Shown here: one piece after another, positions 1-12,503 of the stretch | How positions within the stretch are numbered: the stretch's first letter is position 1 | Layout of the letters: each line of letters opens with the position of its first letter | Origin: Desarmillaria ectypa | Lineage: Eukaryota; Basidiomycota; Agaricomycetes; Agaricales; Physalacriaceae | DNA length: 64,000 nt | NCBI GenBank assembly: GCA_030407005.1 | Contig: JAUDYN010000001.1 | Coordinates: 1,736,001-1,800,000, forward strand | Direction of reading: 5' to 3' | Notes under the pieces: generated by a model | Databases searched by the model: none | Seen by the model: the letters and a program-made list of their open reading frames with translations, nothing else | What the model was told of the DNA's origin: nothing | Translations under genes and position numbers: made by a program

Positions 1-654
1 AATTCTTCTGCCCAATGTCTACCACAATCCTGCTCATGACCCCGTCTGCAAATTGACGGAGAAGGAGCTTCAAGAGGGCTTTGATGCCGTTTATGAAGAT
101 CTGTACTGTGAGCTGTCGAAGTTTGGACATCTCCTGGAGTTACACGTGAGACCGCATATCACTTTCTGAATGCCATAGCGCTAACAAACGTCCAGGTATG
201 TGACAACGTAGGCGATCATCTCATTGGCAATGTCTACGCCCGATTCGAGTGGGAGACCGAGGCACAGGCAGCTGTTGATAATTTGAATGATCGTTGGTAC
301 GCAGGTAAGTAATCTGATGATGCTTGCTCCGACATTGTGATTCTGACTTGTGCAGGACGACCGCTGTATGCGGAGTTATCGCCAGTCACAGATTTCCGTG
401 AAGCTTGTTGTCGTCAAAATGAGAATGGGGAATGCAATCGTGGAGGCTTTTGCAACTTCATGCACTTGCGGCTTGCTTCGAAAGAACTAGTGTCTAGTTT
501 GCGGGCAGGCCAACGGTTGGAAAGAAGGCTGCACCCACCGAAAACCGAGAGTGGCGGAGGATGGGAGCCCAGCAGCAGAAAACGTGAGGGCGGTCGCGGC
601 AGAAGCGCGAGTCCTACCAGGAACGGGGGAGAAGACAGATGGACGAGAAAATGA
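1..654 (+). CDS. U2AF1: U2 snRNP auxiliary factor small subunit, C-terminal part (5' truncated by window)
   Basis: Binds the AG at the 3' splice site as the small subunit of the nuclear U2AF heterodimer. The window opens inside the U2AF-homology RRM; the frame from base 2 reads NVYHNPAHDP, then VCDNVGDHLIGNVYARFEW and AELSPVTDFREACCRQ, which match human U2AF35 closely. The second CCCH zinc finger (CCRQ, GEC, GGFCNFMH) follows. Two introns are visible, after LLELHV (about 148-194) and after RWYAG (about 305-355). The tail is Gly/Arg/Ser-rich but short and carries only a weak RS character compared with the human protein. Stop TGA at 652-654. The N-terminal zinc finger lies outside the window. 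Identity is near certain. Confidence 0.95.
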
Positions 655-889
655 ACTTGCCCTCTCGTCCTTAGCGTGTACATGTGTAATCAACCGATTT
701 CAAAACGTATTATACATTTCTTTTGCCTATAAAGTTGAGGTTTTTTGTCTTTCGGATACCGAGTAGGCGCATGGTTGAACGTTCATGTGTCTTGTCCTCA
801 ATGATTGAACATTCAAGATTTAGAGGCTTAGCCTGCAACAGCACTGTCGCTTTGCCATGTCACGAGCCGCATACTCCGTGCTATCAATA

Positions 890-1838
890 CTAGACAAGCC
901 AACCAAAACATTCCCCCCGACCTCCATCTGCCAAGGGTTGCGGCCATTGCACAACAAATCTAAGAGACGGGTAAGACAATATAGAGTCAATAGGATCAGT
1001 GACACGATACCTGTCTACCAGAGGACGAAGCAACTTTCCCGACAAGGATAAGGAATGAACTCGTGCGAACGACTCCACATAAATAAGCTTGGGAGCTGGA
1101 AACCCGATGAACTGTGAAGAGAGTGAGCAGGCGGGGGAGCCAAGTTACAGGTTAACCTACTTTGTTGACATAGACAGCGATACAGAGGCTGAGACACGTA
1201 CCGGGGCCATTAAGAATCAGGACATCGGCGAATGGCTGCGGCGCAAATAATGACGACAAAAGCGGGAAGAAAGTTACGTGTTGCATGCATCTGAATAGTG
1301 ACCAGAGGGCTGTCAAGGGGCTGGAGAGCAGAGATTGGTGGACCCGTCGGACGCGCGGGATTGTCCAAACGGCGAACTTATTTAAGAACAGTCACATAGT
1401 GCAGAGTAACAAGAGAGGGGGTCAATACTTGGAACTTCTATAACTAAACAGATACCGCACATTTTGTTCTGATGAGGAAGTGCATTTCTTGTATTCAAGG
1501 TCTCTGGCTTTCTGGGTGCTCAATGTGTCGCCATCACTAACTATGTATATCCGTGGGGAAAACCGAGTGTAGTCCAAGGAAAAGAGAAGGGTTATGACTT
1601 CACTGGTATGGCCACCTGTGCGAAGAGGTGTCAGCGAACCTCCTCATTGCAACGTACACAAAGTTGGAAGTTTACCTGATCCTAAAAATACGGCAAGTTT
1701 CCGGGTACCAGAAGTATTCTTTGACAACCGTGTTCTTCCGGAGGATTTCTGGGCAGGCAACAAGGAAAAGATGCGTAGAACGCATGCTACAACGCCTATC
1801 AAAAAGCAAATGGCGAGGACAGAAAGACTTAAGGCCAT
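890..1838 (-). CDS. ALG14: ALG14, membrane anchor of UDP-GlcNAc transferase
   Basis: ALG14 anchors catalytic ALG13 to the ER membrane and together they add the second GlcNAc to dolichol-PP-GlcNAc in N-glycan assembly. Exon 1 (1676-1838) starts at an ATG and encodes one hydrophobic segment (SLSVLAICFLIGVVACVL) followed by AVFLGSG; a 60-nt intron (1616-1675) then splits the glycine-rich motif LGSG/GHTSEV. Later exons give YTRFSPRIYIVSDGDTLS, FADVLILNGPGTCVSLC, and the C-terminal signature YVESFARVHSLSLSGKLL, then FVVQWPQP and GWLV. The last intron is 51 nt. Total about 230 residues, normal for the family. Head-to-head with CDC23. The only soft point is the intron after the SYRSSK segment. Confidence 0.9.
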
Positions 1839-2144
1839 GGAAATCGGAAAGTGGGCCTAGAAGGTCCCACAGTTTGATCAATGAGAGTCCGAGGAGACAC
1901 GGATACGGCCAGGGGATCCGGCTGGGAGGAAGTTCCTAACGGATGTACACCAGAAGGATCTTTCGTTCAACAGAACAGCCAGAAAGAGAGTACAAGGTGC
2001 GGTACCGTGCGGAAGATCTTGGCAGGGAAGATAGGCATATTATTATTATTATTTGGATCCGAAATATATTTGCGAGGATAGCCACGTGGATTGCACTGGC
2101 TTGGCACCATCATCCCCGTTCACACGACCAGCAACATTACGAAA
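1839..2144. promoter_or_regulatory. shared upstream region of ALG14 and CDC23
   Basis: This 306-bp gap lies between the divergent start codons of ALG14 (1838) and CDC23 (2145) and must hold both promoters and both 5' leaders. It includes a short ATT-repeat run (about 2038-2054). I saw no clear TATA element and no convincing coding exon. Confidence 0.5.
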
Positions 2145-4407
2145 ATGGCAAACTACATCGACGCGTCAATGGCAGCAGATATACGCGCAGCAGTTGAAGA
2201 ATGCTCAGAAAGAGGTCTTTACAAGGCAGCTCAATGGTGAAATCGTATTGTGTAGCACAGTGGCGCCATTGACGCGGCTACATAGGGCAGCAGATTTGTT
2301 GCTGACAATCCCAGAAGCAAAACGGAATGCACGACCTCCTACAATGGAAACAATATTTTCCACATCTACGCCGGCGAGGAACACTGCCAAAGCGTCGACG
2401 TCCTTCATGGAATCTCCAACGAAATCACCTGTTCGCCATCCTCATGCAGCTTCGCTCAAATCCTTACCGCCTGAGTTGCTGGACCACGAGCTTCAACTCG
2501 AAGCTCTGGAGGAGGACGAAATTGCTATGGCACGCGCATGGATGGATACAAGAGAATATGCTCGAATTGCCCCGGCCCTGAGGAACTGCCGGAGCTCAAA
2601 AGCACGGTTTTTGGAGGTATATAGTAGATATGCGGTGAGTTGGGAAAAGACAAATGTCCTGATAAAGTCACTAACCAGTGGAAAGCATAATAGCAGTGAG
2701 ATTATTTGTGACATGGGTGTTACAGTCTTGCTGAGCCCCGTGTTCAGGCCCCACAGAGCTGCGCGAGCTCCTTCGTCTTGTCCGTGATACGGCAGATCCT
2801 TGGCTTCTCTTTCTGTAAGGTCGAAATTACGTCGTCCAACCATCATTCATGATTTTAGCAAGGGGCTATTCCTTAAACATCTTGGTCGACACGAGGAAGC
2901 TGCTGAAAGCGCCATCTTATCCATAGCCGGATTTTTGTGGAACTGGTCTGCTTGGGAGCTGTTGAGGAGTTGTGTATCCGATAACGAACAGGTAGCGCCC
3001 CGAGTTGCTTCATTTGTATTGCTGACTCAAGACCTAGATGTCCGCACTCATACAATTGCTGCCCGTACCTGAGAATCATCCATTAACGCAGATGTTCCAA
3101 ATAAAAACAATGTCCGACCTGCAATTAGCTTCGGACCATGAAATGTCCTTGGCAGCCAAGCTCTTGGAGCCCAATTGCTTCCCCAAGAACGACTTTCTCT
3201 ACGGCCTTCGGGGATGTATCATGTACAATAGCCACGGTTGGTCGTCCGTCTTAGCAGGACACTCTCTATTGATCTTAATACGGACTTTAGACATGGGTGC
3301 AGCCGTTGTGGAGTTTGAGCAAATGCTAGAGCTGGATCCTTGGCACATTGAATACGTTGACGTATACTCTTTTGCGCTGCATGTGAACGAAGGGACAAGG
3401 AAACTTTCGAGACTTAGCCGCGAGTACCTTCTCCTCAATAAGGATCGCCCGGAAGTCGCCTGTTTTGTCGGTAGGTTGAAGTCTCTTCTCTTCGTTCTGA
3501 TTTACACCATATGGTTCAAGGCAACTATTACTCTGTCCGCTCGTATCATATAGATGCTATCAAGTATTTCAAGCGCGCCGTTGATTTGGATCCAACATAT
3601 GATACTGCACTCACCCTCATGGGGCATGAATATATTGAGATGAAGAACGCGCAGGCTGCCATTACTGCATATCGCCAGACTTTAGGTACGAAATTTCCGT
3701 TACTGGGAGAGCCATACTACCATTCTGTCAATTAGATATCCGACGAGATGATCACCGTGCATGGTACGGCTTGGGCCAAGCCTACGAACTGTTGAGCATG
3801 CACGACAATGCATTGCATTACTTCTTGCATGCGACATCAATTGTGTAGGATCGATTGTTATGACTGAATGCTTTGTACTGAAGCGGAGACATAGACCCTA
3901 CGATATGCGTATGTGGCAAGCAGCAGGTCATTGCTACGAAGTGCTCGGAAGGTGAGAAAGCAACCGTTGTACCTTGTTCGTCATCCGTTCTGACAATGTT
4001 TAAGAATCCGCCAAGCTATCGAATGCTATAAGCGGTCTCTTATTTCAGCCGATCCCCGCGAGACTATTGTGAAGCTGAACCTTGCGAGACTATACTACAA
4101 ACTTGGCGAGGACATGGAGGCTGTGTCTTTTCATCGCCGGATAATTGAAATCAGCCAAGCAGAACGTTGAGTACATCGATCTTCGTTTTTCGCAGATCAC
4201 CGAGGTAGTTTCTTTTCTCCTTTAGAGAGGGACATTACAGATTATGCGAAGTCTTGCATTGAAGTAGCTGCGTATCAGATGCTCGTTCCGGATGGCGATC
4301 TGAACTTGGCGCGGGAGTACCTCTCGTCGGTGGCAGCCAGCAACTCCGAAGACGTAACTCAGGCAACAAATATGCTAAAAAATCTTACACAGCTTATCGC
4401 GAAATAA
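2145..4407 (+). CDS. CDC23: anaphase-promoting complex subunit 8 (Cdc23)
   Basis: TPR scaffold subunit of the anaphase-promoting complex, the nuclear E3 ligase that drives mitotic exit. The first exon reads MANYIDASMAADIRAAVEEC, then SERGLYKAAQW; a 49-nt intron splits the Trp codon and the next exon continues AADLLLTIPEAK. Diagnostic stretches are PTELRELLRLVRDTADPWLL, SDHEMSLAAKLLE, NYYSVRSYHIDAIKYFKRAV, TLMGHEYIEMKNAQAAI and RAWYGLGQAYELL, all close to CDC23 of yeast and human. TPR repeats fill the C-terminal two thirds. At least eight short introns interrupt the gene. It ends with LTQLIAK and TAA at 4405-4407. Exon edges around 2640-2760 and 3210-3260 are not certain. Confidence 0.9.
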
Positions 4408-4591
4408 ACGGCGGCGGGAGAAGCTGACGTAGTGGAGACTTAGTATCATGGAAATGTAGATATTGACTATCTAGCTCTAGGTAACATGAGATAATTCGAT
4501 GCGGCTTAGATGTAGCTTCTAGTTTGGAACCTGCCCTTAACAAGAGCGCTGGCGCGTGACCTGAAAAGTAAACTTCAACAAACGTAGACGA

Positions 4592-5998
4592 ATGTCGCAA
4601 GCCTTCTCTTCACCTCTTTCCTTCACGAATGCATCTATCAAGCCAGTCCAGGATGCATATCCAGGCGTACTTTCTTCTTCTACACAGCCCCTCCTCCCAA
4701 CAGCAATGTCGTCGTCGCATGCTGGCTCATCCACTTGGCGACCTCCAGCCCACTGGAATCTGGCCCAGAACCAGCTGCCCGCCAAAAAAGTAGCACCTAG
4801 AAAAAACAGGACACAGGAGGAAACTAGGATAGCAGCAAAGGTTGCAGCAAAGTAGGTTTGGGCATGTAATAAACGTTCATATGCTTACCGCTTTCTGGTG
4901 CAGAGTAGCTGCTCGTCTTACAGCAGACCAGGCAGCCGTTATCCATCCAGATGTGGATACTCCTTTCTCCGATACTCTTGATGTTGTCAAACGTCTCCTA
5001 CCCTATCACATATACCAACAGCCACCAGAGGACCTGCATGCACTTATCCACGGAAATATAGACAAAGGCAAGGGTAAGGTAACCAATGATGACCTTAACC
5101 GGGAGATATATGGTTCGTAAATGTGTATATGTCAAGTAAGCTTCTTGTTTTACTCTGCACAGAAACAAAATTCGCGCTAGAATGCTTCAAGCGAAGGAAA
5201 AAGTTGGAAGAACGCTTTCGAAAAGCACGTCTGAAATCTGGACGGGTAAGTGGCACCATAATCCATATTACTGGGCACTCATTCGAATGATCTTAGCGTT
5301 CTGCGCCTGATGACCAGGCGGTCTTCCTTGCGCAAGCGGTTTTAGAAGGCGAACGCGCTGACACTGTCACGCTAAACAACGAGCTTCGCACCGCTCGGAC
5401 GGAACTAGACCGACTCGAAAGGGAGAAACGCGTAGCGACGAATGCACAACGGACATCGTATTACATGGCAACCCAGCCGGCGACGCCAACTACTACGGCT
5501 AACCGACCCTACTACCATTCCTACCCGTACGCATATGCTCAAGCATATGGTGCGCCTGTACAGCAAAGCTCCACATCATCATTTAGCGTCGCACCTGTGA
5601 CACCAGCACCTGCCGCCCCAACAGCCATGACACCATACCAACCAGGAAGTGCTATTCCTGTGCAGCTCCCCGTTTCATCATTGCCAGCTCTTCATCAACT
5701 CGGCATCGTGCCGGTTGCCCCTACGTCTGTGACGGATGGACAACCAGCACCACCTGCAGTACTTAGAGGCTCGTCGGCTAATGGGACTATGTTGAGTCTG
5801 GAGATCAACGTTTCAGTCTTGCAGTCTGCGCAGATGAGTGGGCTTGCGGTCATATTGAATTCTTTGATGTCTAGGAGTAGTTCCACTGCCGTGACAGCGA
5901 TGTCTGTTCAGGGAACTAGCGGTCCGACTGTTACGACTGCTTCTACGGCTGAAGGTGCTACTTTGGGTGCTACTGACAAAGGTGCCAGCTGGTCCTGA
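4592..5998 (+). CDS. GLTSCR1-domain protein (possible chromatin-remodeller subunit)
   Basis: The central exon has DTPFSDTLDVVKRLLPYHIY, which fits the conserved region of GLTSCR1/BICRA proteins; in animals these are subunits of non-canonical BAF remodelling complexes. The domain sits around residues 90-160 and is preceded by a Ser/Pro-rich leader and followed by a charged stretch (ECFKRRKKLEERFRKARLK), a coiled-coil-like segment (ELRTARTELDRLEREKR) and a long Pro/Ala/Thr/Ser-rich, probably disordered tail. Three introns are visible (about 4852-4903, 5114-5160 and 5246-5296). Start ATG at 4592, stop at 5996-5998. The domain call is good; the role in a fungal SWI/SNF-type complex is inferred from the family. 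Confidence 0.75.
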
Positions 5999-6405
5999 AC
6001 GAACTATCGTTCCATGGAGGGTTACTGTACAACACATAATTATATTGAATACTTTATATTTCCTGTATGATTGCGGGGCCCTCTTATAGATGCCGGCACC
6101 ATCGGCATTCGTTTACCCCCCGGCAGACTGTACACGAAGGATCGCACCTATGGCTCTCATTCAACTTGGATCTGGCCTCGATGAAGAAAAGATATCTAGA
6201 ATTCCAGAAGTCATGTTGCACTGAGGATGGAAGGCTAGAGGCCATCTGGATCCTGAACTACGATCAACGCATAAAAATACCATGACAGCCTAATATATGA
6301 TATGTTTTTGAGCACGCGACATATTTTGGTTCCGTGTTGTCCTTTCCGGATTAGTCCTTGTCGCTGTAGAGAAGTTGCTAGGAACCTTGTGCTCGTACGC
6401 TCGCT
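5999..6405. other. intergenic: 3' end of GLTSCR1 gene and CLC promoter
   Basis: About 400 bp between two genes in the same direction. It contains AT-rich sequence just after the stop (6040-6060) that fits a polyadenylation region. No supported gene was found. Confidence 0.4.
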
Positions 6406-9400
6406 ATGCCAGCCTTGGAGGCCCGTCCGAATGCCAACGCTGGGATTAGCGCACCATCTTCGACGACATGGCGTCGCGAGCGGCTCCTAAGAATCGGAAG
6501 TACAGCTACGGTCGAAACCCTGTCAACACTCCCCCCTGGCCACGATTCTGTTCAAAGTGGTGATGCGACGGCTAATGAACCTCTTCCTGAGCAGGATGCT
6601 TTTGAAAACACCCCACTACATCAGCCCAGTCAAAACCCTCGTTTTTATGGCACTTTACCCTCTGGCAACTCCAAAAAGTCACTCTTTCACAAGGGGTCCC
6701 TCACTTTCTCGACGAGACGCAGTATGCCAGACCTTCCCCCCATCACTCTACCCGGCCCGGATGTTGGTACCAATACTACTAGTCCGGCGTATTCCCCTTC
6801 TTTGCTCAGAGAAACTTATTCACGTCTGAGTGCACAACGTCCAATCTCGGCCTATGATGCTCCCCTTTCATCTAAAGATATTGGAAGCACCGACATGGAT
6901 GCAAAGGTCAATGGCATCCGCGTGTGGTATTCATCCTTCTCATCCATCGACTGGCTTCACGACGCTATTAAGGATTCGGCCCGCTTCTCTCGATTGAGGA
7001 GACGCAAATCCATCCGTGCACGCATACGTCTAGCTATAGACAAAAGCTTGGGTTGGATCATCGTCACCATCGTAGGGTTCTTCACAGCCGTCGTTGCGTT
7101 TCTTGTTGTTCGAAGCGAACAATGGTTGTTTGACTTGAAGGATGGGTATTGCAAGGACAACTGGCTGCTCGCCAAGCGGTTTTGCTGCCACAAGCTCGAC
7201 GAATCTTCAGCACTCTTCGTTTCATTCTTCTCTGGGGACCCGGCATTAGAAGAAAATTGTCCAGAGTGGGCAACATGGGCACAGGCAGCACGTTTGAACG
7301 AGGGTGCGAAGGGCGGAAAAGCTGTGGAGTACTTATCTTATTCTGCGGTCGCTGTAAGACTATCCATTTCATAACAGTAGTTATGCTAACTGCCTACAGC
7401 TATTACTGGCACTAGTGTCATGCTTACTCACGATATATTTAACGAACGCTTCATCATTCGTCACGCGCAAAGGCAAGTGTGTGATTCTCTCTCTTATGCA
7501 CGTTCGTTGATACTGTATAGAATCGGGCGTTCTCGCACCGGACTTTACTGATCACCGGCGAAGCTTGAAAGATACGCTTTCCACTCCTGGTCCTAAACGC
7601 AAAGTCGCGTTCTATGTAAGTACTGATATCATATTCATATCGAATTTGTTAATATGCCATTTATAGGCTGCCGGAAGTGGGATACCTGAAATCAAGACAA
7701 TTCTTTCTGGTACGGTCGTGTCGCAAATTGCGGAGAATTGTCTGACTGACCGTAGGATTCGTCATCCATGGGTACCTTGGCGGCCGCGTCTTGTTCACCA
7801 AGTCTGTTGGCCTGGCCTTGTCTGTGGCCTCGGGCTTGTCTTTAGGAAAGGAAGGGCCATTTGTTCACATTGCCAGCTGCATTGGGAACATCGTCAGCCG
7901 TTTCCATAGCAAATACGAAAATAATGAAGGTCTGTTAGCCTTCATACGTGGCCCTCTCACATCCGTTCTCATGTTACGCTAGCTAAACGGCGCGAAATAT
8001 TGAGCGCAGCGTGTGCAGCTGGCGTAGCAGTTGCCTTTGGTGCACCTATCGGCGGTACACTGTTCAGTTTGGAGGAGGTGTCCTACTTCTTTCCACCCAA
8101 GGTATGGTGTTCACCGACATTCTTGACTACATATTCAGCGAACTGAAAATATCTGCAGGTTATGTGGCGAAGGTACCCATATCCCCTTCTATGAATCGTT
8201 CTCGGGTGCTCAGTCTTTCAGTTTCTTCTGCGCAATGATAGCAGCAATCACTCTCAAAATGCTTGACCCGTTTGGGACCGGGAAACTAGTACTATTCCAA
8301 GTGACGTACGATAGGGTGATTCTCCCTCTTATTGTAGATTTCTGCGAGTCGTTGATTTTTGGATGTGTAGGACTGGCATGCTTACGAACTATTTCCGTTT
8401 GTCCTTCTGGGCGTGTTTGGGGTGCGAGTGCTTCCCCAGGTCTATGTTACAGTTTTCCTTGTCGTTTACAATCAAGGCATAGGGTATCTACGGTGCATAT
8501 TTCTCTAAGCTGAATTACCGCTGGAGTCGGCACGTACGAAACGGGACATGGCTCAAGACACACCCTGTCGCGGAAGTGTTATTGGTACGCCAATGTCATT
8601 GTCGCAGCGCTCTTCCTTCCTGATTTTGTTATGCATACCAGGTCACTCTTCTTACCACCGTCCTTTGCTTCCTCAACCCTTATACTCACATGGGTGGTAC
8701 GGAACTGGTGTATAACCTGTTCGCAGAATGTCGAACGGGCTCTGGAAATTCGCATGAAGGTCTCTGTGTTATTGACCCAGGATCCTTCAAACACATCTGG
8801 CCAGTCGTCCGTGCCATTGCAGTGGCTCTGGTTGTACGGGGTGCGCTCACTATCATTACCTTTGGTGTAACGGTACCGGCGGGAATCTTCATACCTTCCC
8901 TTGGTGTTGGAGCCTGCGCAGGTCGAATCCTTGGCATCTTCATGCAATGGTTGCAAATAACATACCCTGACGCTCCAATCTTCAAGCCGTGTAAAGGCGA
9001 TTTGGACTGTAAGCTTTTTCATATTTCTCGAAGGACTTGGTGATCGTTTCTCATGCCACACAAGGCATTGTTCCCGGACTTTATGCCATGGTGGGTGCGG
9101 CGGCTTCTTTGTCTGGTGTCACGGTAGGGCTCTTGACTTTTTTTGATCCCCAACTCAATACTAAGCCGGAGCTTTTGGTAGCGAACGACAGTATCCCTGG
9201 CTGTCATCATGTTCGAGCTGACCGACACTTTAACATATGCAGTCCCTGTCATGTTGGCCGTACTTGTAGCGAAGGGTGTCGCCGACGCCCTCGAACCTAA
9301 GGGAATCTACGATCTTGTCATCGACCTGTCTCAGCTTCCCTATCTTGACTCGAAAATTGAATACTTATGGGGCAAGTTGACGATTGGTGATGTAGTGAGT

Positions 9401-10105
9401 GATTGCTTTTGCCGAAGTTAATCGTGTTGTCATGCTAATGCGATGAATGCAGACTGACAGAGATGTCGAAGTCATCAGACTCGACCGACCAAACACCGTT
9501 GAAAGCCTTCGCGATCAACTTCAGACCTTATTATCTTCCGGTAATGATGATGGTGGTTTTCCTATTCTCCGAACGGACAGTGAAGAGGGCATGAGAATGG
9601 TTGGATATATCGGCGCCAACGAGCTCGAACATGCGCTCAGTTCGTTTTTTCTTGAGTATACTTGCACCTGTAGTTGACATCTACTACAGGTATCGTGGCG
9701 GATCATGGTGGTGACGAAGTCTATTTCCATTCTGCATTTTCATATCACAGCCTTGCCTCTTCGTCTATCTCTTCATTGATGGGGAGTGCTCAGGACTATG
9801 CTGCGGACCCTCTCGATTTTAGTATCTACATGGACCAGGTAAGTTTGATTATGCCTCGGTTCTTTCTTTATCTGATCTCGATACAGGCACCTCTTACTGT
9901 GCAATCAAATTCCCCATTGGAAATGGTCCATCAACTTTTTGTGAAACTAGGGGCTCGCTACGTCGTGGTGACAGACGTTGACGGATACTGTAGGTTTCTC
10001 CGACGTCTCATATGTAAGCGGATAGTGAAAGAATTTCTAGTCGAAGGTGTTATCGACAAGAAAACATGGCTTGCTTTCTTAAGCGAGTTGGAGGAGAAGT
10101 CATAA
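6406..10105 (+). CDS. CLC-family chloride channel/transporter
   Basis: Voltage-gated chloride channel or Cl-/H+ exchanger, in fungi usually of Golgi, endosome or vacuole membranes (GEF1-like). A cytosolic N-terminus of about 210 residues rich in Ser/Pro leads to the first helix ([20 protein letters not shown]). The signature motifs are present: [13 protein letters not shown] (7675-7710), [15 protein letters not shown] with the gating Glu (about 7845-7890), and [15 protein letters not shown] (8880-8925). The C-terminal half carries two CBS-type segments, the last reading [19 protein letters not shown], then [20 protein letters not shown] and TAA at 10103-10105. More than ten short introns interrupt it. 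Which CLC subgroup it belongs to cannot be settled by eye. Confidence 0.9.
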
Positions 10106-10146
10106 CCTCGATACCGCTGGATTTTTTCTTGCACGTCTTAAATCTA

Positions 10147-10330
10147 TTTATTAGAAGCAGGTCAGTCTCAGAGCGACCAACTTGCTCACTTTTACATCAA
10201 GGACCTTTATGACCGTCTCGACATATTGCTACCTGTATATTCTGCAGATTACGAACCGAGTAATGACATTATTGACCGGGCCACACTGGCTCCTCCGAAT
10301 TTTGAAAGAGTCTTTGTTGATGAACACTAA
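10147..10330 (+). other. open segment after CLC, unassigned
   Basis: An open frame of about 60 codons with coding-like composition (DQLAHFYIKDLYDRLDILLP, then NDIIDRATLAPPNFERVF) ends at TAA 10328-10330, or could continue through a splice to about 10436. It has no in-frame ATG after the preceding TAA, and no upstream donor joins it to the CLC frame in phase; the CLC ending at 10105 matches the usual family end. It may be an alternative 3' exon, a piece of a small gene, or chance. Confidence 0.25.
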
Positions 10331-10501
10331 TGAATTGATGATATGACTTCCAGCGACCTTAGCAATGAAAAACGCCGTTCATGAAAGTGCCGAAGATGAC
10401 GGTTCGGCAACGTCGGTGATCTGGGTATGCTGTTGATTCATGTTTGGATTAGAAGCCTATCTCTTGACTCTCAACAAACCCGACCGTAAATACCAAAAAC
10501 G

Positions 10502-11126
10502 ATGGCAACCTCAGGACTCGGTGTTCCAGTCAAGTTACTTCACGAATCACTGGGCCACATCATCACAGTAGAGCTGAAAACGGGCCAGCTGTACCGTGGA
10601 AAACTGGCGGAAGGTACGTTTGTCCTTCTCACTCGAGGCAAAACTGACATTTTATGCCCGTTCTTTCTACAGCCGAGGATAATCTGAATATCTCTCTCAA
10701 AGAAATCACTGTTACTGCGCGGGATGGACGTGTTTCCCAGCTAGACCAGGTGTATATTCGGGGGAGTATGATTCGATTTTTCATTGTGCCGGATATGCTG
10801 CAAAATGCTCCAATGTACGTCCACTTTCGCCTCAATTCTCTTGGCAGCTTGATGAATGGTGAAATTGGTGTTATAGGTTCAAACGGGTTGGTCCCAATGC
10901 TATGAGAGGAAGAGGAATTGGTACAGCACGTGGACGTGCAACCATTATGCGGGGTACGTACTTCTTTTATCCTGTCATTGGTGTCATGCTTAATCATACA
11001 ATCTCTTCCAGCGAATGGTATGTTTGTCATGATTCCCCAAAGGATCTGCTATTGACCTCATCTTTTTTTGCAGCTCGGCGTGGTCGCGGTGTGGCGCCTA
11101 CAGCTTCAAGAGGTATCCGGCGATGA
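10502..11126 (+). CDS. SMD3: small nuclear ribonucleoprotein Sm D3
   Basis: Core Sm ring protein of spliceosomal U1, U2, U4 and U5 snRNPs. The frame starts [19 protein letters not shown] (Sm1 motif), continues after a short intron with [12 protein letters not shown] and [19 protein letters not shown] (Sm2 motif), then MFKR and an RG-rich tail ([26 protein letters not shown]). Introns near 10614-10673, 10815-10876, 10953-11012 and 11019-11073 join the parts; one splits the Met codon of NAPMFK. Total about 125-130 residues, as expected. Boundaries of the two small C-terminal exons are approximate. Confidence 0.93.
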
Positions 11127-12410
11127 TGGGTTTTTCTTATATTTCATTTACGAAACGGCCTTGGTACTTCCGGCGCTTAACACTGTTCGCACGACGTCGT
11201 GTAGGTTCCGCGAGGCATTTAGTTTGACGCGTTCGTGTGTAAGTATGGAAGAAATATTTGACTTCCTGTTTGTTGTAGCAGGAGACGATGTGGGACAACA
11301 AAAGCTTAGTGGGTTGTGAGAGGTCGATGGAACATCACCAATCTTCAACGTTATATCCTGGTTACGCTTGATAATAAGAGGTGGTTGTGCGGACAATCTC
11401 GTCGGCAGTCGCTGTTTGCCAGTCGGATACTTGTCGGTCTTTTTGCTAGGTTCGCTCTTCCGTGAGGGTTCTGATAAAAGTTGAACCCTTGTCCCTGACT
11501 CCGTATTACGAGTGGGCCGGTGACCTGGTGGGTCATCACTTTTGGTCTGGTAAGTGTTTTGGATCCATTGATGCCCAAGCACCCTAGCGACGATAAACCA
11601 GCGCTGAGTTCTACAGGAATTTCTAGTGACTTATGGGCTTGGATCGTTGCAAGAAACATAACTGATTGGTGCGTTCCTTTGACAGCGGTTGTTTTCGATG
11701 GTCCTAAGGTTTCGTTATTCGATATGCAGTACACATGTGTTTCCCGCGAAAGCTAAGGATGATCCGACAAGCTCGACGAGGCCTACCCGCATGTAGCAAG
11801 TGTCCTTCTAAATAAATGTTCCTACGCCTTACATGCGAAGCGCGCTGCAAGCTCGGGAACGAGCAGCCTATCACGCCGCACCCGCCGAGTCCCTCCCACT
11901 GATAGCTGAAACTTGTGATGCTTTTAGTGCTAAACTTGCGATTCGGCGTCGTTCCGATGCTGTTTGATCCGTCCAACCGCACTAGATCTGGAGAGCGATG
12001 GAGGACGGTAAACATGGAAATGCGAGGCGATGGACTGGTACATTGCAAGTTGAGTTGCAGGCGACTACTTCGCGTTGGCTACTCTCATATGAATGATTAT
12101 ATGGGGAATAAACACCGGGTACTAAGTACCTAGAGTCCAGGAAATAGCTGAAAATCTAGATCAAGGGATGCCCTGAGGCGCAGCAGACCGCAGCTAGGCC
12201 AAGGAAATTGCCGACGGTTAATAAATCACAGACGGCTAAAACGAGCGAAAGGCATAAGCTGACAACCACGACTGACGTATGGGACCTGCTAATCCGGGCT
12301 CTCGGATGTGTTGAAATGATCGACCCAACCACGTGAGCGACGAGAACTTGTAACTGGTGGAGTGCCTGACCTTGTTCACTACCTTTCTGACCGCCATCCC
12401 GCCCGCCCCG
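11127..12410. other. long intergenic region, no supported gene
   Basis: About 1.3 kb between SmD3 and the Zn2Cys6 gene. Both strands have open frames of 70-144 codons (for example 11148-11582 on the minus strand), but they overlap one another, look low in coding quality and match no family I know. It probably holds the SmD3 3' UTR and the promoter and leader of the downstream regulator. Confidence 0.4.
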
Positions 12411-12503
12411 CATTCTCCCTCTTTCTCTTCTTCTTCTCTCACCTCCACCATCATCTCCCCGGCTCCCCCTGCTTCCTGCCTCTAGCGCACTCATCTCTCA
12501 TTA
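12411..12503 (+). promoter_or_regulatory. pyrimidine-rich tract before the Zn2Cys6 start
   Basis: A run of about 90 bases made almost only of C and T leads up to the ATG at 12504. CT-rich tracts next to the transcription start are common in highly expressed fungal promoters; here it may also be 5' leader. Confidence 0.45.

Noticed and set aside
8579..9061. 160-codon minus-strand frame
   Set aside because: Antisense shadow of CLC exons.
11148..11734. Two overlapping minus-strand frames of 127 and 144 codons
   Set aside because: They overlap in different frames, have low-complexity composition and no splice partners.
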